NCBI GenBank assembly: GCA_030428615.1
Contig: JAUIDN010000015.1
Location: forward strand, 1-64,000
From: Alphaproteobacteria bacterium
GTDB lineage: Bacteria > Pseudomonadota > Alphaproteobacteria > Sphingomonadales > Emcibacteraceae
Direction of reading: 5' to 3'
DNA length: 64,000 nt
Each line of letters starts with the position of its first letter. Within the stretch, counting starts at the first letter, position 1. Position numbers and translations under genes: made by a program. A model generated the notes under the pieces. It had not been told where the DNA came from. It ran no database searches and saw only the letters and a program-made list of their open reading frames with translations. Shown here piece after piece: positions 53,760 to 63,124 of this stretch.

Positions 53760-54491
53760 CTATATTTTACTCAAGTAATCAGCGAGCGCCTTAACCTTTA
53801 CCGGGTCTGTAATATGCCGCGAGAAATCATCCCCTGGTGCCATGGAGGGAGCGTTCTTTGCATATGGGCTGGCAACCAATGTCCGGCAGGATGAGTGAAT
53901 TTCACTAACAGAGAATATTTTAAATAGCGCTTCCACATTTGGCGGATTTATTTTAGAGCACGGCATGATGGATATTCGCCCGGCCGCCTGATCAATTACA
54001 TTCTTTATTTTCAGTGCGCCTTCAATAGCCGTTTCTTTCTGACCGGAGGTGAGTATGCGTTCGATTCCAAGGTCAATTGCCTGTTCAAGTGCTTCTGATG
54101 TATCCGGGGTAACATCAAACGCGCGGTGAAGGGTCACACCCATTCCATCCGCATGATCAATAAGTTTTTTCAGTTTCGGATAATCCAAAGCCCCGTTTTC
54201 GTGGGTCATGCCGACAACGATCCCGGCCATACCATATTCACGCGCGCGGTCAATATCGTGCATCATCACATCCATATCTTCAAAATTGAAAATGAAATCA
54301 CCACCGCGCGGCCGGATCATAACATAGATCGGTTTTCCAAGTCTTGATGCCGCCTTCATCAACCCTGCTGATGGTGTCGTGCCCCCGATCCCCAATGCAT
54401 CACATAGTTCCAAACGGTCGGCGCCGTTGTTTACCGCATCAACAGCGCCTTTTATGGTATCCACACATACTTCGAAGGTTATTTTCTTCAT
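53760..54491 (-). CDS. cutC: CutC family TIM-barrel protein
   Basis: 243 residues, CutC fold: FEVCVDTIKGAVDAVNNGADRLELCDAL, PIYVMIRPRGGDF, GVTLHRAFDVTPD, ERILTSGQKETA, and a terminal ITDPVKVKAL. Originally linked to copper tolerance in E. coli, but it is a cytosolic TIM barrel with an enzyme-like pocket. Here it lies 6 bp after an amino-acid-binding protein gene and near glycosylasparaginase, which suggests a catabolic role, perhaps with the released sugar. That is inference. Confidence 0.9.
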   Translation of the reverse strand: MKKITFEVCVDTIKGAVDAVNNGADRLELCDALGIGGTTPSAGLMKAASRLGKPIYVMIRPRGGDFIFNFEDMDVMMHDIDRAREYGMAGIVVGMTHENGALDYPKLKKLIDHADGMGVTLHRAFDVTPDTSEALEQAIDLGIERILTSGQKETAIEGALKIKNVIDQAAGRISIMPCSKINPPNVEALFKIFSVSEIHSSCRTLVASPYAKNAPSMAPGDDFSRHITDPVKVKALADYLSKI

Positions 54492-54496
54492 ACCTG

Positions 54497-55285
54497 TTAC
54501 TTGCTCAGATTGGGGATCTCAGCGTCTTCGCCCCACCATCTTTTGATGTTTTTTTCATATTCGCCCGAGTTAATATATTCGGCAATAAAATCATTCAGAT
54601 ATTCAAGATATTCGGGCTGACCTTTTTTGACACCCATCGCGACATCACCACTCACAAATATGCCCGGCAAGATTTCAAGGCTTCCGATCTGGCTGGCAAA
54701 ATAATCAGCCATTGAGCTATCTTCTATTCCTGCATCGACGCGGCGCTGTCTAAGCAGTAAAACCCCGTTGGGGGCAAAATTTTCAGTATAAACCAGTTCT
54801 GCATCCGGCACATTTTCAGCAATAAAAATGGCGCCACTTGTACCCCGGCCAGCCACCACCTTTTTACCGGCCAGATCATCCAGTGTTTTTATATTCTGCC
54901 CTTTTTGATAAATGATGCGAAGCCCGGTCTTGAAATAAGGGTCGGTAAAATCCACCACTTCCGCCCGTGCATCTGTCACCGTCATATTACCGATTACCAA
55001 ATCCAACTGACCGGAAACCAGCAGACTGACGCGTGCATCACCATATACATCCGTAACCTGTAATTCCACGCCAAGTTTTTTGGCGAGAAGCTTGGCGACT
55101 TCATAGTCATACCCGACAGGCTGGTTACGCGCGTCACGCCCGCCCATGGGCATACCACCGAGCGAAATGCCAACCTTAAGGTAACCACGCTCTTTAACGT
55201 CATCAATTATATTCGCCTGAGCCAGACTAAAGCCACTAAAGAGAAAAAAAATGGGTATTAACAAGATTCGCATTATAGTTCGCAT
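54497..55285 (-). CDS. ABC transporter amino-acid-binding protein
   Basis: 262 residues from ATG 55285 (MRTIMRILL), which follows AGGA; the track's longer start runs into the upstream gene. Signal peptide (about 1-23, ending LAQANI), then the family 3 binding-protein motifs YLKVGISLGG, PVGYDYEVAKLLAKKLGV, DLVIGNMTVTDARAEVVDF and GRGTSGAIFIAENV. It probably binds a polar or acidic amino acid and serves the ABC permeases and ATPase of the same operon. It stops 6 bp before cutC. Confidence 0.9.
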   Translation of the reverse strand: MRTIMRILLIPIFFLFSGFSLAQANIIDDVKERGYLKVGISLGGMPMGGRDARNQPVGYDYEVAKLLAKKLGVELQVTDVYGDARVSLLVSGQLDLVIGNMTVTDARAEVVDFTDPYFKTGLRIIYQKGQNIKTLDDLAGKKVVAGRGTSGAIFIAENVPDAELVYTENFAPNGVLLLRQRRVDAGIEDSSMADYFASQIGSLEILPGIFVSGDVAMGVKKGQPEYLEYLNDFIAEYINSGEYEKNIKRWWGEDAEIPNLSK

Positions 55286-55289
55286 CGTC

Positions 55290-56318
55290 CTACACCATTT
55301 CACTTTCCCGAAGTTCTGGTTCGGCCATGCTTGGTTTCCAAAGCCAGTATTTACCCGGTTTTTCAAGATTATATGAAACCACCTTATGACCACCCTTGTT
55401 ATCAATCGCATGAATGACAAGTCCGGCGATGAAGCCTTCTTTGAGTTCCGCGACTTCTTCGACGGCAAATTTAACGGCGTCATCCAGCGAATATCCCAAT
55501 TTCATCGCCATAATGATTGATCGGGAGGTGCTGGCCCGAACGGCCATTTCACCTGTATGCGTACAGGCGGCAGCACCATATCTGCTGTCAGCATAAAAAC
55601 CGGCGCCCGCTATGGGGCTATCACCTAAACGGCCGGGATATTTCCACCCCCATCCGGATGTACTGGTCGCTGCGTGGATACCCGCATTCACGTCTTTACA
55701 CATAAAAACGGTTGTATCACGCACTTTTTCCGGGTCGGTAATGGCTGAATTCAGAGGTGCAAGCGGGATATCCGGAAATTTTTCAAATTCATCCAGGCTC
55801 AGTATTTCTTTTATTTTTGCTTCCCAGACTTCACGGGAATTTTCGAGCAGGGTATTCACTTCAGGCAAACCGATTTCAGCCGCGAGCCGGTCCGCACCAT
55901 CACCCGTTACCATAACGTGATTTAATTTCTGCATTACGGCGCGAGCAACCTGCGCAGCGTGATAGGTTCTTTTCAGCGCGCCAACCGCCCCTACTTCACG
56001 TGTCGTGCCATCCATTACACCGCCATCAAACTCCATTGTCCCCAGCAGATTTGGCCAGCCACCAAGACCGACACTTCTAACCGTCGGTTCCGCTTCAACA
56101 AGGTTGATGCCTTCAATCATGGCATCAATGCCGTAGAGACCTTCTTTTAATTTGTCCGCTGCGACGTTAATCCCGGGCCAGCCTGTGGCATTTGCAAGTA
56201 AGATCATATTATTCTCTTTGTTAGTGGACGATCTGATCACCTGCGACATTGCCTTGGCGCCCCCCATTGTCGTGGTTGCAAGGGCCGCTGATGACATTAA
56301 GAATTTACGTCTGTCCAT
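55290..56318 (-). CDS. Exported glycosylasparaginase (N4-(beta-GlcNAc)-Asn amidase)
   Basis: 342 residues from ATG 56318. Tat-like signal MDRRKFLMSSAALATTTMG. The Ntn-hydrolase fold is clear: DTTVFMCKDVN carries the likely nucleophile Thr202 at the autocleavage site, and TSTSGWGWKYPGRLGDSPI matches the glycosylasparaginase substrate loop. It should hydrolyse GlcNAc-Asn or a similar beta-aspartyl amide in the periplasm to aspartate and a glycosylamine. It lies between the ABC ATPase and the binding protein genes, linking hydrolysis to uptake. Confidence 0.9.
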   Translation of the reverse strand: MDRRKFLMSSAALATTTMGGAKAMSQVIRSSTNKENNMILLANATGWPGINVAADKLKEGLYGIDAMIEGINLVEAEPTVRSVGLGGWPNLLGTMEFDGGVMDGTTREVGAVGALKRTYHAAQVARAVMQKLNHVMVTGDGADRLAAEIGLPEVNTLLENSREVWEAKIKEILSLDEFEKFPDIPLAPLNSAITDPEKVRDTTVFMCKDVNAGIHAATSTSGWGWKYPGRLGDSPIAGAGFYADSRYGAAACTHTGEMAVRASTSRSIIMAMKLGYSLDDAVKFAVEEVAELKEGFIAGLVIHAIDNKGGHKVVSYNLEKPGKYWLWKPSMAEPELRESEMV

Positions 56319-56377
56319 ATTATATTTTTCCCATGATTTGCATATTGTCACATTCGACTTCCGCGGTCAAAGGTGAT

Positions 56378-57112
56378 TTACCTGCCGGACATTTTTGATA
56401 AAAATTTTGCAATGCGGGGATCAGAAAGTCCGCCATTTTCATCGAAAAATTCACTGGTTGGAAGATCATTTAATATCTTGCCATCATCCAGAAATACTAT
56501 TCTGTCAGAAATTTCGCGTGCAAATTCAATTTCATGTGTGACCGAAATCATGGTTATGCCCTGACCCGCAAGTTTTTTCAGAATATCAAGAACTTCCGCT
56601 GTCATTTCTGGATCCAGTGAGCTTGTCACTTCATCAAGCAAAAGATAATCAGGTGACATGGCAAGGGCGCGGCATATCCCCACCCGTTGTTTCTGACCGC
56701 CGGATAACTGTGCCGGATAGTAATGGGAGCGATCAGTAAGGCCAACGCTTTCAAGTAATTCTTCAGCTTTCTTTTCGGCTTCTGATTTTTCAAGATCAAG
56801 AACGGAAATCGGGGCAAGAGTTATATTTTCACTGACCGTAAGGTGGGGATAGAGATCAAATTGCTGAAATACCATTGAGCATTTTTTTCTGACTTCCCGC
56901 AATTCCGATTTACGCGACACATCAAGGCCGTCAACAATGATTTTACCACTTGTGATTTCTTCCAGGCCGTTGATACAGCGCAACAGAGTACTTTTGCCAG
57001 AACCACTTCCCCCTAAAATTGACATAACTTCACCCGGGCGAATGGTAAGATCAATTCCCTTTAAGACCTCAAGGTCGCCAAAATTCTTGCATAGTTTGTC
57101 AATTTCTATCAT
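56378..57112 (-). CDS. Polar amino-acid ABC transporter ATPase
   Basis: 244 residues with Walker A GGSGSGKSTLLRC, Q-loop MVFQQFDLYPH, signature LSGGQKQRVGICRAL, Walker B YLLLDEVTSSLDP and H-loop SVTHEIEFA. Close to GlnQ/HisP-type ATPases. It powers the two permeases encoded just upstream on the minus strand (9 bp). Confidence 0.95.
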   Translation of the reverse strand: MIEIDKLCKNFGDLEVLKGIDLTIRPGEVMSILGGSGSGKSTLLRCINGLEEITSGKIIVDGLDVSRKSELREVRKKCSMVFQQFDLYPHLTVSENITLAPISVLDLEKSEAEKKAEELLESVGLTDRSHYYPAQLSGGQKQRVGICRALAMSPDYLLLDEVTSSLDPEMTAEVLDILKKLAGQGITMISVTHEIEFAREISDRIVFLDDGKILNDLPTSEFFDENGGLSDPRIAKFLSKMSGR

Positions 57113-57121
57113 TGCATGCTC

Positions 57122-57796
57122 TTATATACCTGCCTGATATCTATAGGCACTAAATTTCTTTTCGAGCCTGGCACCAAGAAGGCCAAGCAGTTTGGCAAGA
57201 ATAAAATATGTCCCCCCTATTATCGGCCAGACGATGAAGGGCTCAAACGTTCTCTGGTTTACGATATCACCGACTCGCGTGAGGTCCACAACCCCGATCA
57301 CCGATATTAACGAAGTCACCTGTAGCTGGTTTATTGCCAATCCCACCACAAGCGGTATTGCAATCGCCACGCTTTGTGGATAAATAATTTTTTTGAGTAT
57401 CAACCATTCGTCCATCGCGAAACTGCGGGCGGCTTCAAGCTGTTTAGTATCAATCGCTTCAACTGATGATATCACAATTACCGCCCCGAAAGCTGCCGTA
57501 TTACCGGTAAGGGTTATGATCGCGGCCTGTATGGGAGTTATATCAATTTCGAGAAGAGCCGGAATGCCAAAATATACGAGAAATAATTGCACAAGAACGG
57601 GAGAGTTCTTCAAAAATTCGCTGATCATCATTAATAGCTTCCCAAGAACAGGTACCTTATAATAACGCGTCAGCCCAATTAAAATTCCGATCGCCAGACC
57701 AAACACAGACGATGCCAGAAATATGCCGACAGAGACACCGAGCCCTTCGGCCCAAAGTACAAAATCATAAGCAGTAAATCCCTGTTCGCCATACAT
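57122..57796 (-). CDS. Amino-acid ABC permease, subunit 2
   Basis: 224 residues, five or so membrane helices, HisM/GlnP-like with the EAA loop at EAARSFAMDEWLILKKIIYPQ and an N-terminal FLASSVFGLAIGILIGLTRYY. Forms a heterodimer with the neighbouring permease. The gene starts 2 bp after it. Confidence 0.93.
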   Translation of the reverse strand: MYGEQGFTAYDFVLWAEGLGVSVGIFLASSVFGLAIGILIGLTRYYKVPVLGKLLMMISEFLKNSPVLVQLFLVYFGIPALLEIDITPIQAAIITLTGNTAAFGAVIVISSVEAIDTKQLEAARSFAMDEWLILKKIIYPQSVAIAIPLVVGLAINQLQVTSLISVIGVVDLTRVGDIVNQRTFEPFIVWPIIGGTYFILAKLLGLLGARLEKKFSAYRYQAGI

Positions 57797-57798
57797 GA

Positions 57799-58461
57799 TT
57801 AATTCGCTTCATTATACTTGTTTAAATGACGATGCCAGATTGCGATCACGCCGGATAGTGCAAAGGTGAGTATCCCATAAAAGAAAACAAGGAAAACGTA
57901 TACTTCGAATGGCCGGAACGTGGTGGATGCTATTATTTTGCTGGCACCCGTTAATTCGCCAAGTGTGATCGCCGATAAAATGGATGTCGTCAGTATCAGG
58001 TTAATGAACACCGAGCCCAGTGGCCGGACAGATGTTGTCAGGGCGATCGGCAGAATTATTTTACGGTAGATTTTCAATTTTGAAAAACCAAATGATTTAG
58101 CGGCTTCAATAATACCTTTGTCGACATTAAGGATGCCCGCTCTGATTGTTTCGGCTGCATAGGCACCGACTGCGACGCTTAGGGTCAGGCAACCGGTCCA
58201 GAAAGCATCAATATAGACACCTACTTCCGGTAAACCGTAATAAGCGAAAAAGATAAGCACGATGAAGGGAATATTTCTGAACAGATCAACATACCAGTAT
58301 GAAATGGTCCTGAAGATGTGGTTATCAGAAACACGCATAAGCGCAAAAACCAAGCCGATCAGGAAGCTTCCTAATATCGAAATTATGCTGACCTCTGCGG
58401 TAATAATAAACCCATCAATAAACGCGGGCATATGTTCCGACATTGAGGAAAGGTCAAGCAT
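57799..58461 (-). CDS. Amino-acid ABC permease, subunit 1
   Basis: 220 residues, HisQ/GlnP-like membrane protein with LFRNIPFIVLIFFAYYGLP and the EAA loop EAAKSFGFSKLKIYRKIILP. It starts 8 bp after TPR copy 3 and is 2 bp before permease 2, so the transporter is directly coupled to a TPR gene. Confidence 0.93.
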   Translation of the reverse strand: MLDLSSMSEHMPAFIDGFIITAEVSIISILGSFLIGLVFALMRVSDNHIFRTISYWYVDLFRNIPFIVLIFFAYYGLPEVGVYIDAFWTGCLTLSVAVGAYAAETIRAGILNVDKGIIEAAKSFGFSKLKIYRKIILPIALTTSVRPLGSVFINLILTTSILSAITLGELTGASKIIASTTFRPFEVYVFLVFFYGILTFALSGVIAIWHRHLNKYNEAN

Positions 58462-58469
58462 TCCGAAAA

Positions 58470-59423
58470 TCAGTTCATTGCCGCAAGATCAGCTTCTGCA
58501 GCAATATAGCCAAAGGAACCCCATGATTTCGCTTTTAGCATTTTTTGCATCATTTCTTTTGCTTTGGCTTCATCACCGTTATAAAAATACCAGTTCGCAA
58601 GCCCATATGCCGTTGCGGCGTCCGCAGAATCCTCCAGATCAATACCTTCTGAAATTTCTGCTTCGCTTAGCTCACCCTTATAAAACAGGTCCAATTTGTG
58701 ATAGGTATGATTTTCAAGAATTTTCATGTCCTTGTTAATTTCATCCAGGACATGTTTTGCCTGATCATGGCTTTCGCCCATGCGGCGGCGGATCATATAA
58801 CGCCAGTGCGCTATTGATACGCGATTATCATCATTGCGCGCAACGCTATGGTCAAGGTCGTAAACCCTTTTCGCATTTTCAAAATCATGCTTTAGATAAT
58901 AGGCAAGCCCCAGATGGTAATATATGTTTCCGTGAAGTGTACTTACGGGAATGTTAAATTCGTTGGGGGCACCGTCCGGCTCCGACACATTTGGCTTACC
59001 CTTAATCAGTTCCGCTGCTTTTTCAAGATCTGCAATGGCGCGGTCAAATTCACGTATGGTGATATAACGATGACCGCGGTGACGATAAAACCTTGGATCA
59101 TTCGGACTATCGAGCATTCCTTCTGAAAAAATCTTGATCGCTTCACGAAAGTCACCAGCATATGCGAGCCGACGACCATACCAGATCACGTTATTTGGAT
59201 CCATCGGATAATCCATATATTTATAGCGGGTATTTTCGAGATTATCGATCACAGTTTCATTGGTCGGGTCAGGCATTGTCAGCACTTCACCGCTTAGAGA
59301 CAGAGCCTCGGCCCCTTCGGGGACATCGGGCAGAATGCCGCTCTGCGCCAATACGTTACTTATTGAAAGTAATGAAAATACTGAAAATATACTTAGGATT
59401 TTTTTAAACATATTGAGGCCCAT
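58470..59423 (-). CDS. Exported TPR protein, copy 3
   Basis: 317 residues from ATG 59423, or 313 from ATG 59411; neither has a clear ribosome binding site. Signal peptide ends SNVLAQSG, then DVPEGAEALSLSGEVL and the TPR array of copies 1 and 2 (WYGRRLAYAGDFREAI; FYRHRGHRYITIREFDRAI; LGLAYYLKHDFENA). First gene of the ten-gene run that ends with rhodanese. Function unknown. Confidence 0.84.
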   Translation of the reverse strand: MGLNMFKKILSIFSVFSLLSISNVLAQSGILPDVPEGAEALSLSGEVLTMPDPTNETVIDNLENTRYKYMDYPMDPNNVIWYGRRLAYAGDFREAIKIFSEGMLDSPNDPRFYRHRGHRYITIREFDRAIADLEKAAELIKGKPNVSEPDGAPNEFNIPVSTLHGNIYYHLGLAYYLKHDFENAKRVYDLDHSVARNDDNRVSIAHWRYMIRRRMGESHDQAKHVLDEINKDMKILENHTYHKLDLFYKGELSEAEISEGIDLEDSADAATAYGLANWYFYNGDEAKAKEMMQKMLKAKSWGSFGYIAAEADLAAMN

Positions 59424-59513
59424 AATTTTGTTGATTTTTATTGTCTAAGCGGATTTGAATATTTTATATGAGCAAACCGCTATTCTTGTCAATAAAACAA
59501 AAAAATGGCTGAA

Positions 59514-61832
59514 TTATGTGTATTTTTCCTTAATCCATTCTGTAATCACGTCGCCCTTTTCCGGACGTTTGATGAAATATCCCTGCGCCTGATCGCAGTT
59601 CATGGATTGAAGTTTGTTAAGCTGTTCTTCTGTTTCAACGCCTTCAGCGATGACGCTCAGATTAAAGCTGTGCCCCAGACGAATGACCGCTTCCACAAGC
59701 GAAAGCGCACTTTCATCGCCGCTCATATCCTTAATGAAGGCCTGATCAATTTTCAGCTTATCCACCGGCAGATTTCTTAAGTAGGAAAGTGATGAAAAAC
59801 CGGTTCCGAAATCATCAATCGAAAGCTGTACGCCCATTTCGGATAGATCATGGAGAATTCTTATTATTTCCTCCGTTTGGCTCATGATGACGCCTTCTGT
59901 GATTTCAAGATTGAGAAACGCCGGGTCGAGCTTGGCATTTTCAAGGCAGTCACGAACAAACCGGGTAAACCCCTTCTCGTGAAAATGAAACGGTGAAATA
60001 TTAACAGACATTTTTATCGTTGGTAGGTTCTGATCCTGCCACTTCTTCGCCTGTTCGCAGGCTTCCGGCAAAAACTGCTCCGTCAGGGGGATAATCTGCT
60101 TGGTGTGCTCGGCGAGCGGAATAAAATCCCCGGGCGAAATCCAGCCCTTGTCCGGGTGTTGCCACCGTAGCAACGCTTCCACACCCAAAATATTTTTGCT
60201 TTTGATGTCAATCTGTGGCTGATAATGAAGTGAAAACTGGCTTTTATTTATGCTCTCCCGAATATCAAACACCATGTTGGAGCGCTGCATTATTTCCGAA
60301 TGCATACCCTGATCATAAACAACAATGTTTTCCTGATTTGGCAGCTTGGCCTTGTTGAAGGCAATCTTCGCATTTCTGTTCAGAATATCTTCCTTTTCCG
60401 CATGTTCGGGATAAACGCTTATCCCTGCGGACGAAGTCATGGTAATTGAGTTTCCAGCAATTTCAATCGGCTCACTGACCACTTTCATCAAATCCTCAAC
60501 AAGCACGATCACTTCCTCAATCGTTTTTTCTTGCGCCGTTATGATATGAAATTCGTCATAGGCGATATGCGACAGGTAGGCTTCGTCACTCAGGAACGAC
60601 TTACAACGTTCAGCCACTTCAGTCACGACCTGATCACCGGCGCTCAGCCCCAGAAATTCATATATTTCATTAAGGGAGTTGAGACCAAAATGGATCAATC
60701 CCATAAATGGCGGCTGCTTGTCGTCAGTCACGGATGTTTCCGCTTTTCTCATTTCAATGATACGTTTTCTGACTTCCTTCTTGTGGAGAACCTGATTGGG
60801 AAGTCCCGTAAGATTATCATGCTGCAACACGTGGATAATATCGTCAGCTCTCGCCTGCTCAAGCGAGGTGACATCTGTATAGTTCAGGACGATCTGATCA
60901 TCGCTGATTTTCATGACTTTACTATAGAGGTTTCGCCCGTCTGCCAACACCAGCTTAACCATTTCCCTGCCTTCTTTTTCTGAAAGCAGTTCCTTTATAT
61001 GGACATCTGCGGCGTGATTAACATCTATATTATTCTGCCAGGATTGTTTCACGACTTTTCTTATTGTTTCAGTAAGGCTCATTCCTCGCTTGATAAGTCC
61101 CGTCGGGATATTAAATATATTTTCGAATGACTTATTCCACGACACTATTTTGTGGTTTTTATCAAACATCGCGGCGCCAGCACCCAGATTATCCAACAAC
61201 GTCTGAAAACCTTCGTAGGATTTCTGGTTTTGTTTGGCGATCTGGACAACTTCATCCATGAGAGAAGTGTTTCTATTTTGCAGAAACAAGGCGTTCGTGA
61301 TCATCTTATGTAATGTGTGGCCAACAAAACCTGCGACGATACAAAAAGCAAAAGCGCCGACACCCACGATCAGGCTATATTCTTCAATCGGCGAATTAAT
61401 CACATAAATAGACGAAAAACAGCCAATCGGCACGAGAAAAGCCCACATAGCCAACGGATGAGCGGCACTGCTGATCGATGAAATAGCTGCAAGCCCCAAC
61501 AATAGCGTTATGACAGTCAAAGAAATGAGGTCGCTATCAAACGGTTCCAATGGAATGAGTACAACCCCACCCCAGGTTACACCTATGACAAACATTAATA
61601 TGCTGTAAAAAATCAACCATTTATAGGGATTAGAACGCATTCCATATTTAATAAAACGATTGTAAAAAAACAATCTGATGACAAGTAGTGTCGATAAAAC
61701 GAAAAGCCAGAAATATTGTAGACCGCCCGTAAAATGATCATTAAACACCCAAAAATAAACAGCGATGATGGCCATGCTGCCTAGGGTATTGGCAACGATG
61801 TGTGAGAAAAGCATTTTTAGCTGGTCGCGCAA
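59514..61832 (-). CDS. Membrane GGDEF-EAL protein with PAS domain, likely c-di-GMP phosphodiesterase
   Basis: 772 residues. About six N-terminal membrane helices (15-190), a PAS segment (about 205-320; LDNLGAGAAMFDKNHKIVSWN), a GGDEF domain (about 345-500) whose active loop reads IAYDEFH instead of GGDEF, and an EAL domain (about 515-770) with intact VEALLRW, SVNISPFHF, LEITEG, IDDFGTGFSSL, DKLKIDQ and AEGVET. So it should degrade c-di-GMP, with the GGDEF part regulatory. Such enzymes favour motility; no gene here shows a direct tie. Confidence 0.92.
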   Translation of the reverse strand: MRDQLKMLFSHIVANTLGSMAIIAVYFWVFNDHFTGGLQYFWLFVLSTLLVIRLFFYNRFIKYGMRSNPYKWLIFYSILMFVIGVTWGGVVLIPLEPFDSDLISLTVITLLLGLAAISSISSAAHPLAMWAFLVPIGCFSSIYVINSPIEEYSLIVGVGAFAFCIVAGFVGHTLHKMITNALFLQNRNTSLMDEVVQIAKQNQKSYEGFQTLLDNLGAGAAMFDKNHKIVSWNKSFENIFNIPTGLIKRGMSLTETIRKVVKQSWQNNIDVNHAADVHIKELLSEKEGREMVKLVLADGRNLYSKVMKISDDQIVLNYTDVTSLEQARADDIIHVLQHDNLTGLPNQVLHKKEVRKRIIEMRKAETSVTDDKQPPFMGLIHFGLNSLNEIYEFLGLSAGDQVVTEVAERCKSFLSDEAYLSHIAYDEFHIITAQEKTIEEVIVLVEDLMKVVSEPIEIAGNSITMTSSAGISVYPEHAEKEDILNRNAKIAFNKAKLPNQENIVVYDQGMHSEIMQRSNMVFDIRESINKSQFSLHYQPQIDIKSKNILGVEALLRWQHPDKGWISPGDFIPLAEHTKQIIPLTEQFLPEACEQAKKWQDQNLPTIKMSVNISPFHFHEKGFTRFVRDCLENAKLDPAFLNLEITEGVIMSQTEEIIRILHDLSEMGVQLSIDDFGTGFSSLSYLRNLPVDKLKIDQAFIKDMSGDESALSLVEAVIRLGHSFNLSVIAEGVETEEQLNKLQSMNCDQAQGYFIKRPEKGDVITEWIKEKYT

Positions 61833-62084
61833 AACTTCGCTACTACGACCGCGCTCATCTACATTTCCATCTAACTGATCAATTTCAACGATTTCTTTTA
61901 CTCCAGAAAAATGCTTTCGGATTCAAATTTATCGATATAAAAACAGTTGCAGTTTACATAAAAAATACTTATATAACAACATGTTATTACACCCCTCGTT
62001 ATAGATACAAAAAAACAATCCTATAATCATTGAAGTTAGGCGTTAAATATTAATAATTGCTTACATAATTGCAGGAACAAGAAC

Positions 62085-62348
62085 ATGCTTAAACCAGACG
62101 AGCTTACAATAAATAATATTCGCAAAGAACTTGAAAAAATAAGTCAGGAGATGCTTAGTCTGATTAGTAAATATAACCTTTCGGCAACAACACAGCTTGA
62201 CGTGATTGACATGGCGAAAGAGAAAATTACCCATAAAGAAGACTATATACGTTTTCTCGAGCTATCACTGGAGGGGCGCATTTACGGTGATGCCGCCGCC
62301 GCGATTGAAAACCGGGAAAGCCAGCGACCCGAAGCAACCCGCCACTAG
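62085..62348 (+). CDS. Small helical protein of unknown function
   Basis: 87 residues, mostly helical, with LTINNIRKELEKISQEMLSLI as an amphipathic start and a C-terminal disordered tail. AGGAACAAGAAC precedes the ATG, giving a plausible site. It ends one base before the convergent SRPBCC gene. I do not recognise the family. It could be a real short cytoplasmic protein or a random ORF; the ribosome binding site and codon pattern favour the former. Confidence 0.5.
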   Translation: MLKPDELTINNIRKELEKISQEMLSLISKYNLSATTQLDVIDMAKEKITHKEDYIRFLELSLEGRIYGDAAAAIENRESQRPEATRH

Positions 62349-62807
62349 TCAGGCTATGGTTTTTGCTAGGCCGGCAAGTATCATATTCCACCCCTGTATT
62401 GCACTTTCCTCATATTCCGCATAGATATCATCCATTTCATGGGTAAGCGATAAAATGCACCCCTTCTCTGTTTCAGAAAAATCGATATACACATTTGAAG
62501 TTACTTTTTCTTCTCCAGCGTCGAAATAGTAACTGAAAACGAGCCTTTGTGGCCGGTCAATTTCATGGTAGGTTGCAACATGACGTGCGAGCTCATCACC
62601 ACGCTGGTCGGCAACAACAAATCCGCCACCGACACGGGGATCACAGGAGACTTCTTTTACAACTCCATCGGAACTCGCAAATAGCCATTTTCCAATATTG
62701 TCACCATCAAGCCACGCATCAAATACCCTTTCCCGGGTGGTATTAAATTCGCGAGATACTTTTACCACAAATGGGTTGTCAATTCTTCTTATGTCGCTCA
62801 TTTTCAT
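62349..62807 (-). CDS. SRPBCC (AHSA1-like) ligand-binding protein
   Basis: 152 residues, START/SRPBCC fold: FVVKVSREFNTTRERVFDAW at the N-terminus, KWLFASSDGVVKEVSCDPRVGG and IQGWNMILAGLAK at the C-terminus. These proteins often accompany ArsR-type regulators and may bind small hydrophobic ligands. The start lies 29 bp inside the regulator gene, so expression is coupled. Confidence 0.88.
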   Translation of the reverse strand: MKMSDIRRIDNPFVVKVSREFNTTRERVFDAWLDGDNIGKWLFASSDGVVKEVSCDPRVGGGFVVADQRGDELARHVATYHEIDRPQRLVFSYYFDAGEEKVTSNVYIDFSETEKGCILSLTHEMDDIYAEYEESAIQGWNMILAGLAKTIA

Positions 62808-63123
62808 CTCCTTTATTTAAATATTCATCAAGTTGATCCAGTTGTTGATTCCAGAATTTCTTATATTTCTGCACCCAGGCCGCAGCACCACCAAGTGGTG
62901 CCGCTTCAAGTTTGCACCGCCGCCATTGTGCCTCCTTGTGGCGGGATATCAATCCGGCTTTCTCAAGAACCTTAAGATGTTTTGATATTGCAGCCATACT
63001 CATATCGTATGGTTGCGCTAATTCCCCTACTGTGGCCTGCCCGTTTGCAAGTTGTTCAAGTATGCCGCGACGTGTGGAATCTGCGAGTGCAGAAAAAGTC
63101 AAGTCCAGTTGTTCATTATTCAT
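62779..63123 (-). CDS. ArsR-family transcriptional regulator
   Basis: 114 residues: winged helix-turn-helix with FSALADSTRRGILEQLANG, VGELAQPYDMSMAAISKHLKVLEKAGLI (recognition helix) and RRCKLEAAPLGGAAAWVQKYKKFW. No Cys metal-binding motif, like the ArsR subgroup paired with SRPBCC proteins. It overlaps its partner gene. A nested palindrome immediately upstream is a likely autoregulatory operator. Confidence 0.9.
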   Translation of the reverse strand: MNNEQLDLTFSALADSTRRGILEQLANGQATVGELAQPYDMSMAAISKHLKVLEKAGLISRHKEAQWRRCKLEAAPLGGAAAWVQKYKKFWNQQLDQLDEYLNKGDENERHKKN

Positions 63124-63124
63124 T

